Origin: Mesotaenium endlicherianum | Taxonomy: Eukaryota > Streptophyta > Zygnematophyceae > Zygnematales > Mesotaeniaceae | Assembly: GCA_009602735.1 (NCBI GenBank) | Contig: WELA01013696.1 | Location: 103,488-167,487, forward strand | Length of the DNA stretch: 64,000 nt | Reading direction: 5' to 3' | Shown: positions 56,238 to 64,000 of the stretch, one piece after another | Layout: the number at the start of each line of letters is the position of its first letter | Numbering within the stretch: the first letter of the stretch is position 1 | Translations under genes and position numbers: made by a program | The notes under the pieces: generated by a model | The model's database searches: none | Told to the model about the DNA's origin: nothing | Seen by the model: the letters and a program-made list of their open reading frames with translations, nothing else

Positions 56238-56264
56238 GGTTTGCGACATTTCATGTCGCAAACC
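56238..56264. repeat. Perfect 12-bp inverted repeat (hairpin)
   Basis: GGTTTGCGACAT, loop TTC, ATGTCGCAAACC. It lies just outside the DIRS-like fragment, which may make it part of that element's end. Confidence 0.8.
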
Positions 56265-56289
56265 GAAGTGTGACAAGTATTTAATCGAT

Positions 56290-57110
56290 TTCACAAGTGC
56301 TGTGCTTTCATCGACACAAAGAAACCCTCGTAAAGGCTTCTCTTTGCAAAGAAGCCTTCATTGCAGCAAGAAGTAGCTGCTACATGCTATGGCAAATCTA
56401 TCGACCGAATGCGGCCCCCACGTTGCTTCTAGTCTCTCAAAGACCCTCCGATCGGATGAAAAATGTCCAAGCCTTTCCGCTTGGAGAGCTCATCTACCAA
56501 GGCATTCAATTTTCCAGGAATTCACTCTACAAATAAGTTGAGTTGGCGTCAAGATTTATGCCAAATTATATGAGCACAAGCATCGGCAAAATCTACGTCA
56601 GACGAGCCGCCTTCCCTCAAGATAGAATACTTTGCTTGGCTGTCGACGCGCAAGAGCACTTGGCGCCCGCTTATCACTTGGATGGCCTTATCCAACGCTG
56701 CTCTAGCGGCAAGTATCTCCCTCAATGTTGACTATCCCCCGATGCTAGCGGCGGGGAGTGGGCCAAGCAGCTTTCACGTCTGCCCTGAGGAGACCGACCT
56801 CAGTACTGCGCCCCACGTGGTCACACTGGCATCGGTGTGCATGACGAAGTCGGGGGCCATGGTGGCCCGAATGGGAGCACCATTGAAATCATCAAAGTGC
56901 TCCTCCCAGAAAGCAAGTTCGTGGAGCAGCCCTTTTGTCATGGGGACCTCATCATCCCAGGTAAACCCCTGGCTGATAACATTGTACATGTGGCGAGTGT
57001 ACATGCCCGCAATGGCCCCAAAAGCCACCTTTATGGAAATAAGCTCGCCTGCTGAGGATGATGTGCACGCTACTGGTCCTGCGGGCCGTAGCTCAAACCA
57101 GGGTTACGCC
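56290..57110 (-). mobile_element. DIRS-like (tyrosine-recombinase type) retroelement fragment: RNase H region
   Basis: On the minus strand, from right to left: GLLHELAFWEEHFDDFNGAPI and VMHTDASVTTWGAVL (about 57000-56790), the start of the RNase H typical of DIRS/Ngaro elements. Then ILAARAALDKAIQVISGRQV and LLRVDSQAKYSILREGG (about 56710-56600), and IPGKLNALVDELSKRKG (about 56500-56450). The order and motifs fit that family and not gypsy. RT and recombinase are absent, so this is a truncated, broken fragment with several breaks. A possible RT scrap of the same type lies at 13894-14012. Confidence 0.65.
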
Positions 57111-57401
57111 GTACGCTTGTTCTCCTAGTTCGACTAATACACTAGTTTGCTTAGATTGGTGTTTAAAAAAAAGGACTAGTACACTGACTACGCCAAGTCA
57201 CGACGGCGTCGACGTCAAATAGCTCCGACGTCGACGTCCCATGTCGGCCGCACGTGTAAAAGTACTACGTCGTGTCAGTCTGTTTTTTCGTTCAAAATGG
57301 CTTGTTATTTTTCTTGTCCACTTTCGAAGGTTTTCGCTGCCCGCTTCGCGGCGACGAGTCACAAAAATAGTTCCAAATGTCGTCATCCACGTCGAGAGTG
57401 A
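57111..57401. other. Intergenic with GACGTC palindromes
   Basis: GACGTCGACGTC-type palindromic sequence occurs around 57205-57240. No gene seen. Confidence 0.4.
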
Positions 57402-57462
57402 GCGGACGGGTTTGAACCCCCGCTGGGTGCAGGGGCATGAGACTATCCAAAGTGCCACACAG
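57402..57462 (-). repeat. tRNA-like (SINE-head type) sequence 1
   Basis: On the minus strand TGGCACTTTGGATAGTCTC resembles an A box (tRNA-Arg like) and GCGGGGGTTCAAACCC a B box. The spacing is shorter than in a real tRNA and no acceptor stem pairs, so it is tRNA-derived rather than a tRNA gene. Confidence 0.4.
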
Positions 57463-57570
57463 ATTGGTTCTACTTGCCGGCCTTTGACGCTTGATGTCTA
57501 ATATAAAAATGCCTAATTGATACAGATATGTAGTAAAAACTACCATTTTAATTCAAGGATCTAGCCGCAA

Positions 57571-57637
57571 GCGGTTGGTATTAAAACCCCGCCACCGGCT
57601 GTGTGGACCGGAGCCTTACCAAGCTGCCATACACAGC
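57571..57637 (-). repeat. tRNA-like (SINE-head type) sequence 2
   Basis: On the minus strand TGGCAGCTTGGTAAGGCTC (A box) and GGCGGGGTTTTAATACC (B-box like), with an anticodon-arm-like CCGG...CCGG between. Similar in layout and orientation to 57402-57462. Confidence 0.4.
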
Positions 57638-57730
57638 AATTAGAGATTATGGCGTTTCACCGGTACTCAACGTAATTAAACAGTTGCTTTTTCCTTGTAT
57701 AATTTCATCGTGCGATTACAATTTCAAAGC

Positions 57731-57821
57731 TGGGAGGGCCGCTTAGCAAAGCATGTTCTTTGTACTTCCTGACTCATGTATTAATTCAATAAGAACACTT
57801 AGGGGTATCATCAATTCTTAA
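57731..57821 (+). repeat. Repeat unit copy 1, left half, interrupted by piggyBac
   Basis: TGGGAGGGCCGCTTAGCAAAGC and TTTGTACTTCCT match 61253 onwards; the unit resumes after the transposon at 61126-61200 (TTAACAAGCATGT-type match to CTCAACAAGCATAT). Confidence 0.75.
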
Positions 57822-58021
57822 CACTAGATAGCCCGGAGCATCATATATGATGTAACTCACACATTTTGATGCAACTACTTGCCCTCTTAGTCTCTACCAT
57901 AAAAACCCTGTATACTTCATCATTTTAAGTGAAATTAGTCTTAAACGGTGGGCTACATCGCAACGTGTTCAGAATTAAATCGACAGGTCAAACCGACTTT
58001 TTACGTACAAGTTACATAAAA

Positions 58022-60383
58022 ATGTGTACGATGCTAAAATCAATTTCGATGAAGAAAGTCTTTGAAATTGAACGCCTTCTTTTTCGCGAGACCTCTTCAG
58101 CCATGGTTGCCGCTGGTTGCTCTCTCGACGCTCTTTTAGGAACAAGAATCCTCAGACCTGCTGCTCACTTCGGTCGTCCGTGGGCTCATGAAAAACTCGA
58201 TACATATTGGGAAGAAGTGTTGTTGGAGAGAGTGGTCAAGAAGCGGATTGAGGCCCAAAAGAGCCATGGCGTCGTTTATCAGGTGTTCTTCGTCTATGAT
58301 AAGTCTAGACAGAAATTTACACAGGAATTTGTTGAAGGTGCCATTAAGAAAGACTCCGGCACATGGCATGAATTTTTTGAGGGAGTATACACGTGGCTAA
58401 GTGAGCAAGAACAGCAGCCAGAGGCGGAAAAAGCACCCGAGAGTCAAGATGACCCTCAGGCATCTTTGAAAGTGTCTCAGACAGCCATTTTGGACACACA
58501 AGTCAATGCAGAGTTGCAGGGTACTGAGACTAGCCTTACCGACAGTCAACCTAGCAAGAAGAGGGGCAGACCTGCAGGCTCTAACAAAATAGCAGCGCCT
58601 GCAGGGAGAAGCAAATTCATGTTTCAAGGCAAGCCTATGTCTAGTAAGAAAGGGAAGGAAGTCTTTTTAGTATCTGAGTCTGGGTCTGACAACAGCAGCT
58701 CTGAAGAAGAAGACTTCTCGGATTCTGAAGACACAGAAGAGGTTCCTCCTGCGGCAACTATGAAAGAGGAGGAGGAGGAAGAGTATGAAGAGGTGTGGGA
58801 CTGGAAGGTGCCTGCTCCTGGAGGCACCTGTCAAGAAGACCTACAGCAGCCAAGTGAAGAACATCACCATGGCCTCCAAGGCAATCGAGACAAGAGATTC
58901 AAAGGTCTGAGTCCCTTTGGCATCGTTTGCCTCTTCATGCCTATTGCTTTTTTCCAGCAATTGGTTGTGGAGACAAATAACTATGCATCACAACACACTG
59001 TGAGGGGCTGGACCCCTGTGACATGCACAGAGATGGTTGTCTTCCATGGATATTGCATGGCTATGGGGTTACATGCTCTCCCTAGGCTCAAGAGTTGCTG
59101 GCAGAAGACAGTGAAAGGACCTATCACTCTCCCTAGCTTTGGGAGGTTCATGAGCAGGAGTAGATTCAAACAAATAAGAACATTTTTTCATGTGAAGGAC
59201 AATAGACAGAGAGCTTGTTTTCCTACAGACTCTAGAGCATACAAGCTCTGGCAATTGCAACCTTTCACATATTTGTGCCTAGAGAACTTTGCCAAGTACT
59301 ATAGTCCTGGTAGTACTCTCACAGTTGATGAGAGAACCATCCCCATCCGCAATAGACAGTGTCTTATTAAAGTGTACAATGCATTAAAGCCATATAAATA
59401 TGGTATAGAAGTCTTTACAATGTGTAATGCAATTACATATTTATGCTATGCCTTCATCATATATGATAGAGTAAAGAAAGAAGGTGCAAAGACTGACATT
59501 GTGTTAAGACTTAGTAGCTATGCTTCCTGTAGGCAGATGCTTCACTCTCATATTTGACAGAGGCTTCACCTCTCCACACCTCTTTTCTAAACTTGCACAG
59601 CTAGGACATGGAGCCACAGGCACTGTAGTTTCCACTAGAAAGAACTATAAAAAACAGTTGTTATACATGAAGCCTGACACCCACTCTAAAGGCTACACTC
59701 TTGCAGCTTACAATGAGCAACCCCCTATGGTAGCTGCTGTGTGGAATGATAAAGCTCCATGTGCTTTTTTGTCAACAGCCAAAGGGCTGGCCCCCACTAT
59801 ACAGAGTAGACGCAACGGAAAAGAAAAATTTAGAATTCCAGCCCCTGAGCTAGTAGAGCATTACAATATGTACAAAGATGCTGTTGATCAGTATGATGCC
59901 TATTGTTTGAAGAGAGGTTACAGTGCTGAGAGAGTCTTGATTAACAAGAAGTGGTGGCACAGGGCATATTGGGGCATTTGGGATGGCCTTCTTGCCAATG
60001 TCTTCATCATGTACAAGATGGTACAGACGAAGGCAGACAGATTCGACACATACATAGACATCATGGATGACATGTGCTCTTTCCAGCACCTTGAAGCAGG
60101 ACCTAGTGGAGTGGCAACCAGGGTAGTTGCAGCACAACCTACAGCAGAAGGCAGGTTCACTGGAAGACACTTTCCTACGAAAGTTGAGAAGAGGAAGTAT
60201 TGTGTCGTGTGTGTTGCGGGTACGTTTGGTCAACGTGCCAATAGAAAGAGAGCTAAGTTTAGTGATTACAAGTGTATGTCTTGTAATGTGCGCCTGTGTG
60301 CTGCTCCCTGCTTTCATGTATACCACACCACCAGGATTATTGCCCATCTAGATAAAGGACCTTTCAGGCAGAAGAGGTTGTAG
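58022..60383 (+). pseudogene. piggyBac-type transposase (DDE_Tnp_1_7), one frameshift
   Basis: Starts at ATG 58022 (MCTMLKS); an upstream in-frame GTG is less likely. About 300 N-terminal residues form an extension with an AT-hook-like KKRGRPAG and a long acidic stretch (EEEEEEYEE). The catalytic domain has FGRFMSRSRFKQIRTFFHVKDN and the first Asp in LTVDERTIPIRNR (about residue 436). The second Asp lies in LIFDRGFTSPHLF and the third in KDAVDQYDAY. The C terminus has a zinc-binding domain, CVVC...CMSCNVRLCAAPCFHVYH, typical of piggyBac. A one-base frameshift near 59515-59525 separates the parts before and after the second Asp. The enzyme excises the element and inserts it at TTAA. Apart from the frameshift all key motifs are present, so the copy is recent. 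Confidence 0.88.
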
Positions 60384-61125
60384 GAGACACAAATAGGCGA
60401 GAATTGACGAAACTGAGCTAATCTGGTAGAAAATGTAAATAATTGTAGTGAGATTTACAGAAATGTGTGAAGATATGACATGAATGAGTTCATCATCTTG
60501 TATTTAATTTTTATTTTTTTCTTTTTAGTAATTAAATTATTTGTTTACTTTGCCCCTGCATGACAATTATTTATAAAAATTAAATTATTTTCTAGTATTT
60601 AAAATTGAAAAAACCAATTTCAACAAGCCAAGGACATAAGTAAGTGATATGTTAAGTTTCAGATCCATGTGATGTGTGTGCATTTCACAAAGTCATGCTA
60701 TATGAAGCTGTCCATTGAAATGCTTGTTGCATCATGCTTTTTACGCATCATATTTGGTGCATATTTGCTAAGAGCTCCATACGGCAGACTACTTGTCCAA
60801 TGGGCCCCAAATATTGCACATGTAGTAACTACCCATATACGTATCCCTGGCTAAATTCCCATGCTCTAGAAACTAAGATTTGTAGAGATATGAAGACCCA
60901 AGTTTTGTAGTTTTGGCGCTAATCTTTTTGGTGTCATTCTTTTCGGTTATTTTACTCTAAAAAAATTCATTCTAAAAAAAAAAGATGTGGTCAGCAAGAT
61001 TGTGATGTAAGCTTTCCAAATTTGTGCTTCTTTGTATGATTGAACTACTACTGTGATCACAAAAAAATCAGTAGTAAAGGTAGTGAATGCATCAAAAAGT
61101 GTGGATCATCGTAGGCTATCTAGTG
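60384..61125. other. piggyBac 3' non-coding region
   Basis: AT-rich, no gene; holds the right terminal inverted repeat. Confidence 0.7.
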
Positions 61126-61252
61126 TAAATAGAGTAAAATAAGCTTAAATGAAGAAATGCAAACATGATTCAAAGTCTTAACAAGCATGTGTTTATAAAT
61201 GCCACATTTAAGAATGACCAAAAATTTCGTACTCATTTTTGCTCACTAACAC

Positions 61253-61400
61253 TGGGAGGGCCGCTTAGCAGAGCACGCATTTTGTACTTCCTAGTCAACT
61301 AGTTCAATGTGAAGGCTTAGAAGTATCATTGCTTCTAAATCGAGTATAATGAGCTTTAATGACAAAGTGTGAAGAAGATTTAAATTCTCAACAAGCATAT
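61253..61400 (+). repeat. Repeat unit copy 2: empty paralogous site of the piggyBac insertion
   Basis: TGGGAGGGCCGCTTAGCAGAGC through TTTGTACTTCCT, AGTATCATTGCTTCTAAAT and CTCAACAAGCATAT, aligned with 57731-57821 joined to 61126-61200. The transposon site corresponds to TAAA at 61336-61339. Confidence 0.75.
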
Positions 61401-61448
61401 ATAAGAACTAAGAAGTACTTACTTAGTAGTAAAAACTAAGAATTAAGT

Positions 61449-61950
61449 ACACACACACACACACACATACACACACACACATACGTGACATGCACGCACA
61501 TACAAGCTCACAACCGCAAGCAACAACACACACATACATGCATGTACACGTACGCGCGCGCGAACAAGCACACAGATGCACCCACAGGGCCCTCCCCACA
61601 CACTCTCGCAAATACAAGACTGCACATGCAACACGCATGCACGCTTGTGTGCTCAGCTGCATTGGCAAGTTTGAAGAAGAAATGTAAGGGAGAGAGGATG
61701 AGAGACATTTTACATGCACGCCACGCGCGCACGCATGCATACACGTGCACTAAGACACAAAAGCCTACACACGCGTACCCATCTCCACAACCGCGCACAC
61801 ACACATGCACTTAAGAAACATGAGTGCACACACATGCTCACATACTTGCAAGCATATAAATACATGTCCCCAGGCGCACACAGAGACGTGCGTGGGCATC
61901 TTAAAGCTCGCCCGCCGGCACACACGCGCACATGCAAGCTCACAGTCCTC
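61449..61950. repeat. (CA)n microsatellite grading into CA-rich sequence
   Basis: Near-pure CA repeats at 61449-61485, then 450 bases of interrupted CACACA/CGCGCA/CATGCA. It gives long spurious frames on both strands (His/Thr-rich forward, Cys/Val-rich reverse). Confidence 0.9.
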
Positions 61951-64000
61951 CAGGTGTGCGCGCACACGTGCACTTCGTCCAGCCCCCCGGCCCCCCCTTG
62001 CGCACCAGCACCAGACGAGGGGAGTGGTGCTGCAGCCGTCGATCGCCGCACACATGACTGCTGCCATTGGCCCACGCACAGAGCCTCTAGACAGCAGCAA
62101 GGGGGCGTCCTTGACTGCACGCTGGGCTGCAGGGCACCACACTCCAGCGTTGCCGTCCTTCGGGAAGATGCCACTGGGTCTGGCACTAGCACACACGCGA
62201 CGCTGCTTGCTCGCCCCGCTCCCCTCCACGAGCAAGGCTGGCATGCTGACGCGCTGTGTCTACAGAGTTCGCGCACCACGTAGGAGGCAGGCAAGACAGA
62301 AGGAGGAGGGAGCCGCAGCAAGCCAGCCAGCCAGCCAGCGGGCGTGCGGGCCTGATGCGCGGGAGTAGCGCAAGCTCATGCTCACGCACGCGCGCGCGCG
62401 CACGACCGGCTGGCTGGCTGAGCTAGAAGAAGTGCCTGACAGCGAGCATGTGCACGGCCAAACTGCGAAGGGGGGCAGCATCACACACGCAACAAGGCAC
62501 CTGGTAATCATCGTCGTCAGCCGCCCACACACACGTGCGTACATGCACACATTTGTGCAGGCGCACGTGCATACGCACACCCATTCCGCACCACCCCCAC
62601 GCGCGCGCCCACTAGTCCGCCCACTTTCCTGCCCACGCATGCCCTTATATTGCCACACACGCACGCACCCAATTCTTGCCCGCCCGCTCGCACACGCACA
62701 CACCTGCACGCACACAAGACTGCACACTAACAGAAGTGTGTGCGCACGCACGTGCCTGTCGGCCGGCACACACACGCCTCTCCCCCTCCTGGAGCACGCA
62801 CAGCCCCCCCCTCCCCCCCCTCCCTGCACACCCCATCAAGACGGGTGCCGCAACTGCCGTCGGACCCCCGCACACAACCCCCAGACAGCCCCCCCTAGGC
62901 AGTAAGTGAGTTCCTGCGCCGCACAGCGCCCGCCACTGCCAAAGATCTGCGCCACCACCACTCCTGCCAGCTGCGGAGTGGCTGCTTGAGGCTCCTGTCT
63001 GCTGTTGCTGCTGCCGGCACAACATGGCCCTTCTTGGCCTCAGGCAGCTGCTGTTCTTGGTGCTGCTGTTGCGGCCCCACTTGCCTGCCGCCCGAGGCCA
63101 AGGGGGTGCCAGGTGGCATTGCCACGCCTCAGTTTGACGCGGGCACCCGCCACTCGGCAGCCGTAGTCTGCACCCGTGAGGGACATCACAACGTGGACGA
63201 TGGCCGCCTCTTGCCCCTCACCCCCTAGCCGCCAACGCCCCTCAACGCGCGGCCAGCCCCTGCTCCTTCCCCCCGATCCTTCCCCACCCCACACTCTGCC
63301 AGCCGGGAACGCCTGCGGGTCCCGCAATTCAGCTCAGCATCCGAGCCAAGAGCTGGCGCTGCGCTGAGGCTTGCCCCCCCCATGACAGGTTGTCGCCACT
63401 GTACCCGTACCCAGCCTGCTGCCCTGACGCCAGAGAGAGGTGTGGGGGGGGCAGAAGCAAGGCCAAAAGCAACTGCGAGCTCGACACCCAACAGGCACGC
63501 AGACCAGACGCGCGGTCAGGAGGCCCGGAGAGAGGGCAAGGGTAGGGGAGAGGGGGAACACTCACCAAGGCCAGTGAGGTCACCATCAGCTGGCGGCAGA
63601 GCGCCCGCCTGGCTTGCGTGCAAGCTCCATGTGGGCGTGGGCACACGCCCCAACGCCGCGCTCCCTTCCAAGCCATGCAATACCTGGCGCTCCTGCTCTT
63701 GCTGGGCTTGCTCTCCCCCAACGTCTAGGGCTTCCTGACTGCATGCTCAAGCGTAGCAACCACCAGTCTCTTCCGCGCGTAAGAATAACTTATTTTGGCA
63801 CTTTGTGTTCCTTGCCTTTGGCAGCCTCAACCAGCATGCGCTCGCAGCCACACACTCCAGCAAGGGCCAAAAATATCTCAAGTCCATAGCTCTCCCCCCT
63901 CCCCTTCCCTCCTCCCCCAAATCTGTCTTCTCAATTCTAGTCACATTGTCACTCACTATCACTGTCACCCTCATTTACTCCCTTTCTCTCATTCTCTCAC
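61951..64000. other. GC-rich terminal region, no convincing gene
   Basis: GC content rises sharply compared with the rest of the window, with CA-rich patches (62520-62780), a (CCAG)n run at about 62320-62336, C/G homopolymer runs and a C/T-rich end (63890-64000). Frames on both strands are low-complexity (Cys, Ala, Arg, Pro). Exon-like pieces may exist but I cannot link any. Confidence 0.5.
63024..63137 (+). other. Possible signal-peptide-encoding exon
   Basis: ATG 63024 opens MALLGLRQLLFLVLLL followed by RPHLPAARGQ, which has the form of a cleavable signal peptide. The frame closes soon after, with possible donors at CCAG|GTGG near 63112. In the next frame VPGGIATPQFDAGTRHSAAV continues in a coding-like way. 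This could be a first exon of a secreted protein, or a chance frame in GC-rich DNA. Confidence 0.2.

Larger units (their letters stand above)
57822..61125 (+). mobile_element. piggyBac-like DNA transposon
   Basis: Ends are CACTAGATAGCC (57822) and its complement GGCTATCTAGTG (to 61125). Further inside the similarity resumes with ACACATTTTGATGCA on the left and, on the complement of the right, ACACTTTTTGATGCA. It is flanked by TTAA (57818-57821) and TAAA (61126-61129); TTAA is the piggyBac target, and the right side carries one change. A paralogous copy of the target without the transposon lies at 61253-61400, with TAAA at 61336-61339. The element is 3.3 kb and encodes one transposase with about 740 bp of AT-rich 3' sequence. 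It is nearly intact. Confidence 0.9.

Noticed and set aside
57402-57637. Two tRNA genes
   Set aside because: A- and B-box-like motifs are present, but the spacing is too short in the first and no acceptor stem pairs in either.
61449-62400. Long His/Thr-rich and Cys/Val-rich frames on both strands
   Set aside because: They are translations of CA/TG and CG-rich simple repeats in several frames at once.
62260-63020. Minus-strand Cys/Ala/Arg-rich frames as algal proteins
   Set aside because: Low complexity, overlapping in multiple frames, no domain motif, and GC composition alone explains their length.

Overview
The window looks like a gene-poor, transposon-packed stretch of a eukaryotic nuclear genome, probably a streptophyte (charophyte) green alga with a large genome such as Chara. 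The reasons are Ty3/gypsy chromoviruses primed by initiator-Met tRNA (TGGTATC-type primer sites), short GT-AG introns, hAT and piggyBac DNA transposons, and a gypsy element carrying a DNA cytosine methyltransferase, a type reported from charophytes and dinoflagellates. The species call is inference. About 90% of the sequence can be assigned to mobile elements, most of them nested in one another.

Layout. 1-722: 3' pol end of a gypsy element (integrase tail plus PHD-like finger). 1281-6537: hAT transposon with introns, one of them filled by a ~130-bp tandem repeat. 6613-12791: nearly whole Ty3/gypsy chromovirus (family A) with 744-bp LTRs and TSD TTTAC. 13894-14012: tyrosine-recombinase-type (DIRS-like) RT scrap. 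14085-34220: a stack of 'family C' gypsy copies. An old plus-strand copy (18964-19386, 24248-24725, 32937-34220) is interrupted by a minus-strand copy (14085-18963), by a non-coding LARD-type element (19387-24247, TSD ACATT) and by a young copy of its own family (24726-32936, TSD CTGTA). The young copy carries an extra 558-residue ORF after pol. 34221-53038: an old minus-strand gypsy element with gag, protease, a C5 cytosine methyltransferase, RT, RNase H, integrase and a PHD-like finger. It is interrupted by a family A solo LTR (35710-36453, TSD ATGCT) and by a third chromovirus, family D (44090-50882, TSD GCAGC).

53828-55543: the only convincing host gene, eight exons encoding a 293-residue secreted right-handed beta-helix-like protein whose downstream exons are phase-0 modules. 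56290-57110: DIRS-like RNase H fragment. 57402-57637: two tRNA-like (SINE-type) sequences. 57822-61125: piggyBac-like transposon, one frameshift from intact, whose boundary is confirmed by an uninterrupted paralogous site at 61253-61400. From about 61440 the sequence turns CA-repeat-rich and then strongly GC-rich, unlike the rest of the window, with no convincing gene.

The retroelements provide the main biology: elements that inserted into each other in a readable order, one with a methyltransferase-plus-chromatin-reader architecture, and one with an undescribed third ORF and a covarying hairpin before its polypurine tract that is shared with a non-autonomous relative. All retroelements are treated as fossils; coordinates for parts mark domains, not functional proteins.
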